Assembly: GCF_030247195.1 (NCBI RefSeq)
Contig: NC_080672.1
Span: forward strand, 27,349,906-27,413,905
Source: Topomyia yanbarensis
Taxonomy: Eukaryota > Arthropoda > Insecta > Diptera > Culicidae
Reading direction: 5' to 3'
Length of the DNA: 64,000 bases
The translations under genes were made by a program, and so were the position numbers. The notes under the pieces are model-generated. The model worked only from the letters and a program-made list of their open reading frames with translations. It had not been told where the DNA came from and did no database searches. Positions 10,554 through 21,665 of this stretch are shown here, piece after piece. Within the stretch, counting starts at the first letter, position 1, and each line of letters starts with the position of its first letter.

Positions 10554-13203
10554 ACTCCTAATTCAAACATTGGGTGTAAATCTGGTTAAACAGATTGACC
10601 TCGAACCCTCATCTTCTCAACTTGCGGGTTTCTTCCTTGACACCCAATCTCAGACATCCTTAATCTATACATCGCAGGCATTGAGTGGAGCCACTTGTTC
10701 GATCGAACCGTTCGAAAAACTTATCATAACTTCCAGTGTCTCCAAGTGGATACCGAGCGAGGCTGAATAGAAAATTGGCCACCGGCCCCGTTACCGTCCA
10801 CAACCGGAAACCTAATCTCCATCTTGCTAATCAACACTGATGCTGCCAATAACGCAATGAAAAGTTAGAAGCACGCACTCTTCGATACGGTGCTGTTTGT
10901 GGAATACACGCAGCCTAAACGCAGGAGGCTGTGCAAATAAGGTTGCCATGATATGTCCTATCAAAATTTCGTAGGTGTTAGAGTCATAATATCATTTCAC
11001 GCCCAGTTGAATGTTTAGTATTTCATCATTTATCAACCGATTTAAAAAAAACTGGCAACCTTACAGTCCTCACCACCGCCCTTTATCGCTTTAGTCACCC
11101 AGGCAGATAGATTTAAGCCGACTGCCGACTCGGAAAAAGTGGAAACAACCCATCTCGACTAAATCGCTTCTCCGGTCCTTTTTTTCTCCCTTGTTCGACA
11201 GTATAAAGAAAAGAAAACATTGAACAAATGGAAAATCTGATACAGAATTTGCCCTGACGATGATGATGATGATGATGATGTCGGAACACACGGACCTAAA
11301 AAGGAAAACGGAAAGTGACGTTGAAAGCTCCATTCCCGAATCACTGATTTCCTCTCATCTAATCTACCTAAGGCAGTCACATCAACGTCATCTTCCACTC
11401 TCTCTCCCTCTCTATCTACCTCTGTATCAGTGAAAAGATAGCCCGAACCATTTCAACTGAACCGGGGCGGGGTTTTGTGCCGGGACATGGTTTACACTTA
11501 CGTCACGTGACCCAGCCAAAGTTACTGTATCCATACCCGTGTCCGGATGGATATGGGAGGACCATCCAGTCGGACGGTAGTGAATTAAAATACAAATCCA
11601 GGAAGGATAGAAGAACAGTCTATTCAACAGAGTCCGACCTCTCCCCGGTACCAATAAACTAGAAAGCTCTCCGGTTTCGGGAAGTGATTCGAAACGATCA
11701 ACATTCCTTTACTACCGTAAATTGGAGAGTAAATCGTCCGATTTTCATTTGTGTAACCGATTCGGTCCGGGTAGGGGATTGGGTAACGGAAGCCGGGCTC
11801 GGGATTTGCGATTAAGATCCAACCAAACAACAACGGAACGAACGAACGGAAGGAAGGGGGACAATCCAGTCAGCCTCGTGTAGGTTGGTGGAAACGACCG
11901 ACGATGACGACGACTACGAAGACTCAACTCCCTAAGCCGCTGAGCTAAGCTGATTCGAATGATGATGGGAGGGGGCAGGGGTGGAAAGGTACGCAAGGAA
12001 ATGAAAATCCAGTTTTACGGGTTTGAAAATTGAAAAATCCTATAATGGAACGTCTTGAATATCGGGTACGGAGGGAATCGTAGCAGGCGACGCTGTGGAA
12101 CAGCCGGTGGAAGGACTATGGCTGGCGAAGAAAGGATTGCGTCGTGCGGTTGGAAATGACACTTGCAAATGGGAAAACGATGAGCACAGAAAAAACAATT
12201 GGGTAAACTTTAGTCGCTGTTTGTGCCACAGTGCAGTGTGTGGCCAATGAACAGGTTGGAATCTTAGAAGTGTAGTTCACTGCTTTAATGTCGGTTGATA
12301 TTTTTCTTCGTGATTCTGTTTCATTGTACTGTCTGTGTTTTATTTTTCGTTTTTCGATATATGCGCCTTTAAGTATATCCTTTCTTGGGCTTTCTGCACT
12401 TCCATGTTTCTGACTTTCATACTTTCCGTCTTTCTGAGGTTCAGTCTAATTGTTGTCATTCTATTTTAGTTTCTTTCTGTGTAATGCAGTTTTTCTAATA
12501 CGTTTCTTTTGTCTCATTTTGTATTTCTGATATCATTGAGAGACTGAGATCAAGAGTGCGTTAAAATATTCTTTTGGATCAAAAAAGGTACATTTATCAC
12601 AACCTCACGCAAAAATGAGTCTAACATTAATTGATGCAAAAATGGTTCGTCGAAATTATTAGACAATAGAGAGAATCATTATTAATATGGGTGTCATTAG
12701 AAAGGGGCTGTACAGTAGACAACGAAAGTTGATGATTAACGCCAGTTTGAAATCCAAGATGGCGACTACTGGTTACCACAAAACAGTGCAAACCATCATA
12801 ATTAATTACGGTCAGCATGGGAATAATAAAAAATAACAGATACACTTCCTCATATTTCATGCTGGATACATTTCAATGACTCTTTGTGATGCAAATAATT
12901 TGTCACCTAACATTGTTGGTCATTTTTAAAATTATGAAAAAACTGCCTGTGATGTGATATGATGTGATGTGATCAAGTTGAAAGAATAAGTTATGTGCAT
13001 GGGTACAGCACCAGAAACGCGAAAAAAAAAATTTTTTAGTTCATCACAGAATTCTTTGTTGTATAAGGAATAAGTTTTTCCAATCCGACGTCTAGATTGA
13101 TTTAACTTGCAGTGTCATTGGCGGAATTCAAAGAACCATTTATTACTCACGTAAACTCTGTTTTGTCGACCGATTTTTAAAATTTTTTTATCTTAAGGTT
13201 ATT
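10554..13203. other. Possibly single-copy non-coding stretch with a GAT microsatellite
   Basis: No long frame with recognisable motif is present. A (gat)n run of about nine units lies at 11257-11281. Balanced base composition around 11330-12000, unlike the AT-rich repeats nearby, suggests single-copy intronic or intergenic DNA. A gtgat-type run occurs near 12950-12973. Confidence 0.35.
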
Positions 13204-13803
13204 TAAATTGCTACGTAATACCGTGGGAATTGTAGTTTTTCGTCTTCTTTTAATTGCATTAAATAAAGGGTGTCCACAGAAGTCAGAGCCACGCGCGTGC
13301 TTCTCATGTCAAAATATTTTTGCAGGTACCAAGGATGATGATAGCTACTTAGGTTTTATTGTCACGTTTCATAGTTCGGATATATGTAATGCGTTTTTCA
13401 ACAATATAAGACATCTGACAATACGCTTCTGTAGGTATTTCTAAAGTACGGGCGGACTCAACTGGATTTACGGCTAGTTGAAAATTTTGGTGGGTGAGAA
13501 GATTGAATTGTATTAGAGCAGTTGCAGTTTTGATTTGTTTTCAAATAGTTGCGAAGTTAATGTCAAGCGATCCTTGGTAGTTAAACAAAATGTAATGCAA
13601 TCTGACCACAAGAAAGTACTGATCGGTATTTATTTTTAGTACAGGTTTGCAAGCATTAATTTTTCAATTTCACCAAATTCCTTATGGCATGGTCAGTAGC
13701 TTAGTATTTTATATAGGAATTTCAAAGTACAAATGCTGTCGATCTCTTTGTTGTCTAATCTCAAACACTGTGTTTTGAATAAAGAGTTTTAAGCACATAT
13801 ACC
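13204..13803. other. Gene-free stretch
   Basis: AT-rich sequence. The 78-aa frame at 13208-13444 (plus) has no motif I recognise. No repeat boundary was seen. Confidence 0.3.
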
Positions 13804-13810
13804 GTAAACC

Positions 13811-14709
13811 GGGGTGACATTGATCACTTTTCGAAGTAATCGTTACATATTTTTAGACACAACACATTTTTCCAAGTTTAATATTTTTAAACCATGTACT
13901 GATGTATGGAGAACAAGATTGGATGATTTTACCTAAAATTGTCCGCTTCCAGCTATTTTTCCAAAATTGATTTCAAATTGAAGTCCATTTTCGTATTCCG
14001 GGGTGACTTTGATAACCTGCATGTTCACCCACCTTAGGTTATTGATGTCAATGTTTTTCATTCAAATGTTTGTTTAAACTAATTCTGTATAGATACCTAT
14101 TGTTAAATAGATGTTAGTTAGTATTGTACAAAGTATTTCAATATACTTTAAAATTCGAGTAACCAAAATTCGTATAATTTGTGTCCAACTAGAATAAAAG
14201 ATTCTGAAAACCTTTAAAACTGCTAAAATTGTTTATTTCAGTGCTTTATCAATATACAAAAAGTTTCATCCATTTTAACACGTTGGACTATCGAACAATA
14301 AAAAATATTGCGAATTTTAGCTTGAAATTTTGAAAATTTGAAATAATTGCCAACTAGTTTCACAAAAAATTGTATTTAAAATAACCAAACCCTTAAAAAT
14401 AAATTTGGCACACCCCACACTAAAGGAAAATAAAAACTCGATTGTAATTTATTACTCTTGCTCAAATCTGAGATTTATTTGTTTTATTAAAAATAGACAT
14501 ATTACGAAGCTTCGTAAAAATGAGGTAAAGTCAAATTTCGTTTTTTTGTAGTTTTTGAACCCAAAAACAGAACAAAATACTCAAAAAGTATAACAAATCA
14601 TTATTTTATATGTTTAGAGTAAATCATTTCAAATTAAAATGATTCGGTAGACCATTCTAATTTAATGAGCGATCTACGAAAAAAAGTTTCGAGTGATCAA
14701 AGTCACCCA
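13811..14709. repeat. Inverted-repeat (MITE-like) element, about 0.9 kb
   Basis: The left end ggggtgacattgatcac (13811-13827) pairs with gtgatcaaagtcaccc near the right end (14693-14709). A further copy of the motif, ccggggtgactttgata, occurs inside near 13998-14014. The interior is AT-rich and non-coding. Exact ends and target duplication were not resolved. Confidence 0.55.
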
Positions 14710-16016
14710 GGTTCACTCGACTGTAGAAAATAGTTTCGAATCAAGAAACGACTTTAGGATCTGTTCAGAAGTGGTTCAGTCATAGATTCATGATTTTGAC
14801 AGTACTTCAATATAAAACTGAAAATTTTAATACTGAAACTTACTCTCCTCAGCAGCAGTTTGAGCAGCTGTTACTGAGAGTTACTGAGTGCAAATTAAAA
14901 CAAGGTTAAGAAATTTGTTCTATTCGTTTTCGTAGAATAGAAAACCAGATGGGTTTTTTTTTACTTAAGTGGCTTTTTATTTGACGCGTAAGATGGGACT
15001 TTGTACTTATTGCTTTGTTTTGTATGTTTTTAATAACGATGCTGGCAGTGAAAAGACTAAGGTGAATCCATCGAATTTCATGATACATTTAATAAATATG
15101 AGAATTTCAGATCATGCTCAAATGATTTGTGCAGAGAGGAATGACTAGATTCCTCTCTATCACCACGCGAGACAAACACAGTTGGGGACTGGCGGGCAGC
15201 ATTTTCCTCCTATCCACCTACCCTCGCTATAGCAGGTTATAACTACTAGAGGGAACCTGCAGCTGTTAGTACTGATGCTTAATTATCTCGCTTTTATAGA
15301 TGATGATTCTATTAGTTTAGGGTTTACAAAACTTTCGGTGACGTCTACAAGAAAAGAACACTTAGCAGTATGCGTAGGAAAAATGTATTCAGCTTTGTCA
15401 TCGACTTATTTATTTTTCAAGAATTGTCCCACTGAAGCTGTAAAGCTGGGTTCTCGGAAGGGATCACTATCAGAATCACTTACTATAATTACAGGCGAGA
15501 CGGGAAATGTCACCCACTAAAACACTACTTAAGGCCAATTGCAGTGGGACGTGACTCAGATTGGAAGCATGGGCGTACTTGTGCATTGATGATCGCGATC
15601 AGAGCTTAAAAAATTGATATTCCTGCATGAACTTGAAAGAAAACGAAATTCAATTCATGCCCGCTGCGATGAATAAAATGTTTGGTTCATTTCCCTCCTC
15701 ATTCGTTCTCCCGACGCAGCGCTTTCAGGTACGGACATGTTCAGTTTGAGAAGCAAAGTGAATTTTATTTCTATGCTAGCTCTGCGAGGGATTATTGATC
15801 GAAAGTGCACCAGATATAGATTACGCAGTTCACTTATGCTCGAAAATGTAGAAGATGCTAACTTTTGCCTTCAAACTGTCGACATAATAACAAATGCATG
15901 CTCTGGTTGGAGAATGAATTTATATTTTCTCTGCACTTAAGCATTCGATTCTGCATGAAATTTCAGTCAGTTGGAAAGTGAATGAATGAGGGAGGTGTTG
16001 AATCTGAATGTCGGTT
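14710..16016. other. Gene-free stretch
   Basis: No coding signal of substance. A small hairpin (agaggaa ... ttcctct, about 15135-15157) is visible. Short frames at 15275-15520 and 15737-15940 show no motif I recognise. Confidence 0.35.
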
Positions 16017-16380
16017 TCAGTAAATGCAAGCAGAAATAGGTAACTGATTTGGAAATTTCGTAGCACTGATCGCGATTACATGCTCAACTTTGTGTATCAT
16101 GGCGAAGGGTGCGAGCGTTTGTAAGTTAACGTGTTCGATCGTGTGGCCATTTGTATATTCGCGTGTGCTCTTGAATGATCGCGCGGATAGTTCCCAGTCA
16201 TGTCGCCATTGATCCAACTGAATGCATGTACCTAGGTTGCTAGGGCCGAGGGTAAAGACTTCCAGATGTAACCCATTCATGATCACGCGAATACGGGCGT
16301 TTGTAGGTTCACGTTTGGTACCACATGCTGAACGATTCACTTTATCACAGGAGTGTTATCATGTTTAGTAGATCGCAGGC
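16017..16380 (-). repeat. Copy of the CGCGTGT-rich dispersed repeat
   Basis: It shares phrases with 1-620 (tcgcgtgtgctcttgaatg, gcgcggac, acgttt, the paired cctaggttgctagg segment). The reverse complement matches 54780-55090, where cctagcagcctagg occurs. The 107-aa minus-strand frame here is only a reading of the repeat. Confidence 0.6.
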
Positions 16381-16780
16381 CTAGGTATGTGTGGTATTTC
16401 GTTATCTTCAGGGGTCCTGGCATGGAACACTTCAATTTTAAAAGCAGTCCCGAACCAGAGCTCATAGTTAAGCTAAGGTACCTCCAAAGAAAACTTGCCA
16501 CCAAACCCATTTTGTACATTATTTCAGCCGTGGCACAATTAGGTAATAAAGGTCGCCAAATTAAGTACTAAGCTTTATCACAATGTATCTTAACTAATAA
16601 AAAGTAATTATAGCCAGAGTTTCTATATGGTACAAGCACTGTAATACTGCCACCAAACCACGTCAAGGTACAGCATCATGTCAAGTGATTCTGTTTTGTC
16701 ACCGGTTTTTTGACGCAGGACTACGTCTTTGGTTTCAATATGGGGATGCACTTTGCAAATTCTACAAAAATGCTATGTAT
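16381..16780. other. Gene-free stretch between repeats
   Basis: AT-rich sequence with no identifiable gene or element end. Confidence 0.35.
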
Positions 16781-17165
16781 CGAAAAGTGGTCCAATTTGA
16801 AACACATATAATTCAGCCATCTCACGATAAATTTTCATATTTTTGCACATATCGCCCCGAAATACTTCTCAGAATAGATTCCAATAAAAACCCACAGATA
16901 TTTAATATCATGGCATTAAAAATTTAAATAATGTACAACCTAGTATTGCGCATTTACACACTAAAGATAGCCCTTCCCATATCCGGCACGACAGATTTGT
17001 GTACCTAGCGCGCTACGCTTCTATGAATGACGTCATCATCGACTATTTGAAGAACGGATTTGCCCGGACAAGCTCAGTTGCCTGTCGAACGGCAGCCGGA
17101 GCAGATCACTGCGCTGTGTGTTTTCACAGCCAGTGTTGCTGAGTTAGAAGTCCGTTACACTGGCT
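16781..17165. repeat. Dispersed repeat copy, inverted counterpart at 38550-38935
   Basis: The segment running from cgaaaagtgg through tcagccatctcacgataaat, gtgtacctagcgcgctacg, tgaatgacgtcatcatcgac and ggacaagctcagttgcctg recurs on the opposite strand at about 38550-38935. Partial copies are at about 34225-34385 and 34793-35100. It has no coding capacity that I recognise. Confidence 0.7.
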
Positions 17166-17231
17166 TTTCACAGATTTTTCGGAAATTTATCACAGATTTT
17201 TTTTTCTGTTTCAGTTATCACAGATGAAAAA

Positions 17232-17700
17232 CCTGTTTTAATCCACGTAGCGGTGCAATTGTGCCTTTCTCAATCATGACCACGATTTTTTTTAGTTGCT
17301 TATATTTATTAAAAGCTTTCAAATGTATACATTACAATGTTATTATACATGACCTGACAACTATATATAAGAAAAGAAATCGGCTAAGCCCAAAAAGTCG
17401 ATTTTTATAAAAAAAAAATTCGAGGTAACATAAAATTTCGACGTTTCATGCATTTTAAAGATGTTTGGCATCAAAAACACGAATTCGATTTCAATAGCAC
17501 AAATTTTCATGGGGTCCCCCGGCTTATATGGCAATTTCATTTGTGATCGGACGGTTCAGCCTATATTTCCGGAATCATATAAGCGATCCGCACGAAATTA
17601 TAGACATCTGTGGGGACAATATAGCTATCATATGAGACTAAGTTTGTTAAAATCGGCCCAAAAAAGATGCCTAACCGTTAACGGAGCCGGTGGGGTAACT
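17232..17700 (-). repeat. Dispersed MITE-like repeat (family of 40998-42110), minus orientation
   Basis: The start aacctgttttaatccac followed by agcggtgcaattgtgcctt is the reverse complement of the end of the copy at 40998-42110. The phrase gagactaagtttgttaaaatcggcc near 17634 is shared with the internal segment of the other copies. The frame at 17461-17718 is repeat-derived. Confidence 0.6.
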
Positions 17701-17822
17701 GGGCATCCCCCACAGTAAGCGTCCCTTACCACGTGGCGTGCCGGACCTTTTTCTCGCGCTACTGGTAGGATCAAGTAAGAGTTGTGGAAATAAAAATAAT
17801 AATAATAATGTGAATAAAGTAA

Positions 17823-19069
17823 ATGATGGAGGTGGTGAACGCCTTCGCAAAAGGGAGTTTGGTGAGGTCTCCTCCCAGAGGCGGGAGGCCCTTAATCAGC
17901 AAGGAACTGAAGCAGAACCTTCTGGTGCTCTGCCAGGCTGTTCGAGTCGCAAGACAAGAACAGGAAGCTTATATGAGGAGGATTGCGGGAAGAGAGAAGG
18001 CCGATAAAGGCGTCCAAACCGAGGCCTTCTCCTTCATTGGTGGAGCTACGATGGCCCAAGAGGCGATAGATTTCGCCTTGACGGCCACAAAGAATTTAAT
18101 GGAGGGCAAGACAAGCGGCCCAGGCAGTCACCAGGCGAAGGTGCACGAAGCAACGCCAAACGACGCGCAACCACGAAGGCCAAACGTCGTTTGGAAGGTG
18201 CAGATCGGGGTGCAAAGAATCCCGAAGGGCGTCGAACCAAGAAGGTGACTTCTCGGCCCGAGAAGGCGAAAGGCACCAATCAGGCGCAAAGTGCCGGGCC
18301 ACAAGCAGATATCAGCAAATCGGTGCCATCGGCACAAGAGGGCGAAAATTCATGGCAGCTGGTCAGTAAGGTTAAGCGGAAGTCGACCCGCGAAGAAAGT
18401 CAAGGTCAGAGGAGAGGTTTTGTCGGTGAAAACCGACAAGGACAGTTATGCCGATGTCCTCAAATCGATGCGGGCGGTCAAAAGCCTTGCGAATCTAGGA
18501 CAGGATGTGCCCAGCGTTAGACACACCAAGACTGGCGAAATGATTTTGGTGCTAAAACGAGGTGCGCAACCTAGTGGGCGGCGTACAGGAAGTTGGCCCA
18601 AGAGGTCTTGGGAGATGGCGCTCAGGTGAGGTCGTTGTGTGCGGAAGTGACCCTCCAGTGCAAGCAACTGGATGAGGTTACGAACGCAGACGACGTCGTC
18701 TTGGTCGTCATGGAGCAGTGTGGCGCAGTCGCAGGTAGCCTATTTCACCGGTTACCGGTTGCAGAAGCCAAAAAGGTCATCGAGAGGAGGAAGCTGAAGA
18801 TCGGCTGGTCAGTATGCCCAGTAAGCATACCTCAGCCGCCTTCAGTGGACAGGTGTTATCGGTGCCTAGAGTCCGGCCACAAGTCATACAACTGCAAGGG
18901 CCCAGACAGGAGCAAGTTGTGTCGTCGCTGTGGTGAGGAGGGATACAAGGCGCATAAATACGATAGGGCACCAAAATGCCTTTCCAGCGCCAGCGAGAAG
19001 CAATGCCGTAACCACGTTATGGATGGACCTTTGTGTCCCTTCGGGGAGGCTAGTAAGAAGAAGCCATGA
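17823..19069 (+). pseudogene. R1-type ORF1 (gag-like, zinc-knuckle) with frameshifts
   Basis: The product would bind element RNA as a gag-like nucleocapsid. The N-terminal part runs from 17823, then the coding phase changes near 18200, 18370 and 18590, so one open frame no longer exists. The C-terminal part (18593-19069) contains a clear CCHC knuckle CYRCLESGHKSYNC followed by a damaged second one, CRRCGEEGYKAHKY, in which the final Cys is Tyr. Its stop overlaps the ORF2 start codon. Confidence 0.7.
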
Positions 19070-19769
19070 AAGTAACACAGCTGAATCTTAACCATTGTGT
19101 ATCTGCTCAGCAGCTGCTGTGGCAGTCGGTCTCGGAGTCGAGAACAGATGTCGTCCTCCTATCCGACCCGTACAACGTCCCTGCCGATAACGGCAATTGG
19201 GTGGCGGACGACTCTAGGATGGCGGCAATTTTCACATCGGGACGGTACCCGGTCCAAGAAGTAGTACAATCCTCTGCGGAGGGTGTCGCGATTGCCAAGA
19301 TAAATGGTGTGTTCTTTTGTAGCTGCTATGCCCCACCAATGTGGCCCATAGAACAGTTCAACCAGATGATCGACAGATTTTCGTCCGACCTAGTGGGTTG
19401 GAAGCCGTTCGTCATAGCGGGAGATTTCAACGCTTGGGTAGTGGAGTGGGGCAGCCGCTATACAAACAGCATGGACTGGAGGGTAAACGAGGGCTACACC
19501 TATAGTGATTACCTGGCAATACGCTTTAGGATCAATGGTATGGTGGTCAGCATCCGAGGGCGGGTGATCCCTGCCAAGTACACGGGTGGAAGACCAATCA
19601 CTTCGACATCGAAGTTTTCACCGCGGCCCTGGGACTGGAGGCCAATACCGACAGTCTAAGCGGGGATGATCTGGTAGATGTCCTATCCCGCGCGTACGAC
19701 GCCACCATGCTATAGAAAACCCTAACAAGAAACGGCAAACGCCCGGTATATTGGCGGAGTGCCGAGCTT
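19066..19769 (+). pseudogene. R1-type ORF2, endonuclease domain, 5' part
   Basis: It starts MKVTQLNLNH and contains AP-endonuclease-like motifs: VVLLSDPYN, SCYAPP and VIAGDFNAWVVEWGSR. An internal deletion joins the YTN segment directly to SMDWRVNEG, removing part of the endonuclease. The usual SDH motif reads SDY. The frame shifts around 19600, and a TAG follows at about 19712. The hAT element interrupts the gene at 19769; it resumes at 30977. Confidence 0.75.
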
Positions 19770-19874
19770 CAGGCACGTAGCCAGAGGGGGGGCTAGGGGG
19801 CTAAAGTCCCCCCCCCGAAAATTTTCAAAAATAAATTTAAGAAACAACATGTTTTTCGGTGACTCTTAAAAAAA

Positions 19875-20582
19875 TTGTATCTTGTTTGGTTTCAACAAAT
19901 TAATGCGAGAATTGTGAGGAAGATTGCTATTTCGAACCACCGAAGACAGCGGTCAGGATATCTACTCAGTATGCTGAGTGTGATAAAACAGTTCCCTTCA
20001 TATTGTGTGACTCGTCGGAAGACAAACGAAACTGTTACTTTAATTCTTGCTGTGGGGATCTGTCGAATGATTGAGTCGCAGAAGCAAGAAGTAGTGCTCC
20101 AGCCAAATACGGAGGCTATTGACTTCAGGTCTTTTCGCATAAGATCGATCTTATGCGAAAAGACCTGAAGTCAATAGCCTCCGTATTTGGCTGGAGCAAC
20201 ATTAATGATGTGAAATATTTGCTGAAGGTGATTATGGAGGTTATGCTTACGAACATCGCCTTTAACGAGTTTAACCATGTCAGGCGTTCAGTGCTGATGC
20301 AATTTAACAAATTAGCCCAGGCGAAACCAGTCATTTTGCATAACAACTTATAACATGTGGTTGATCCTCATATATATGGACGATGAGAAAATCAATGCTC
20401 GGCTACAAGATCTGATACCACTTACTTGCACCGTGGCTATTAAAAGATTCCTGCCACATTTGGAAAAAATGGTATTCATTATAAAGGACACATCTAGGAA
20501 GTATATTAAATGGTGTTTTTGTGGTGAAAATCTAGGTGAACAGACATATTTCCTCCAACCTGACCCTGCACGTAAAAACTGA
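19875..20582 (+). other. Short frames in the hAT interior, possible transposase debris
   Basis: Frames at 19875-20168, 20153-20353 and 20355-20582 cover most of this stretch. They resemble no hAT catalytic block that I can name. The first two overlap a perfect palindrome and mirror each other there, so at least one is an inversion artefact. Listed because this is where a transposase gene would be expected. Confidence 0.2.
20095..20198. repeat. Perfect 104-bp palindrome
   Basis: Positions 20095-20146 are the exact reverse complement of 20147-20198, with no spacer (centre aagatc|gatctt). Such a structure would extrude as a cruciform or hairpin. The sequence on either side is unrelated, so this is an inverted-duplication breakpoint rather than element TIRs. 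Confidence 0.93.
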
Positions 20583-20823
20583 ATGCGATAGTATTATTTT
20601 ACACATTATATCTTTGCATATACATAGTCTCCAAAACCATTTCCTGAAAAACAAACATTTGCCAAATTTTGGCTGCTGTTCGGATAATATTGACGGCAAA
20701 AACTGCGTCTAGTATCTCAAAATCAACGGTCGGCACCATCATTGAGGAAGTCGACACTCGTGACCCGTCAGAAATTCGCGAACATGGACATGGCAGTAAC
20801 CACTATGATTTTTTTTTTTTTTT

Positions 20824-21665
20824 ATTCATTTCGTTTATTTGATAGGCACAAATGCGTTAGCTTGGCGGTGCCAAATGCTTTTGTTTTTACATTTTGGATA
20901 TCTTAAAACTAGGAGGTTACAATGTTGAAATATTTTTTTACAAAGGAAAAGAAAGTTTACAGCTATCTTAAGACTAGAAATAAGATTCTATATACAAAAG
21001 AGGGCCAAAAGATTTTTTTATGAAAAAATTTAAAACAAGGGATTCACTTTGATATACAAGAGGGGGAGTAATAGTATTTTACGAAATATTTTACGGTTAT
21101 CTTAAAACTAACAATATAGTTTAGTACACAAAAGGGGAACAAATATTTATGAGAAATTTCACAGAAATCTTAAAACTAGGGATTCAATTCTATTTACAAG
21201 ATGGAGGACAAGAGTTTCAATAAAGAGTAAAAATTATAGCTATCTTAAAACTAGGAATACAGAATACTAATTTGAATTTTTTAACTAAAACTTATGCTTG
21301 GTCAAGATATTCAAAGGGTGGCTTATTTCCGCATCAGTGTAGCAGCAGTTGTATCAAGGACAGGGGAGAGCCAGGGAAAGAAGAGCAAAACTTGCAACTT
21401 TCGCTCGAACGGCGGGGGAGGGGGATCAGCGTATCAAATTTGCGCCTCAGTATAGTAAGTCGTCGAGTACCGGATTGGCGGATGGAATTCTTCGGACCCG
21501 CGGGGAATCTTTCAAAAGTCATCGGACCTCGAGTCGCTCTCGCTTCAGTTTCCTTCTATGCAGGCGTAGTGGTAAGGGCGATGGCGGTTACATAGTGGCA
21601 CTCTGGAGCTGATCGGTTCCACAAGGCAGGAGGAAACTCTAAAAACGAGAAATAAAAGAGAGGGG
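20824..21665 (-). other. 3' UTR of the full-length LINE
   Basis: This contains several imperfect repeats of a short unit with tatcttaaaactag (seen near 20901, 21110, 21170 and 21242). Short internal repeats of this kind are common in LINE tails and can mediate template recognition by the reverse transcriptase. The segment 20810-21473 recurs at 33084-33761 with few differences. Confidence 0.7.

Noticed and set aside
17738..18007. 89-aa frame before R1 ORF1
   Set aside because: It overlaps ORF1 in another phase and is low-complexity (Asn, Gly, Arg).
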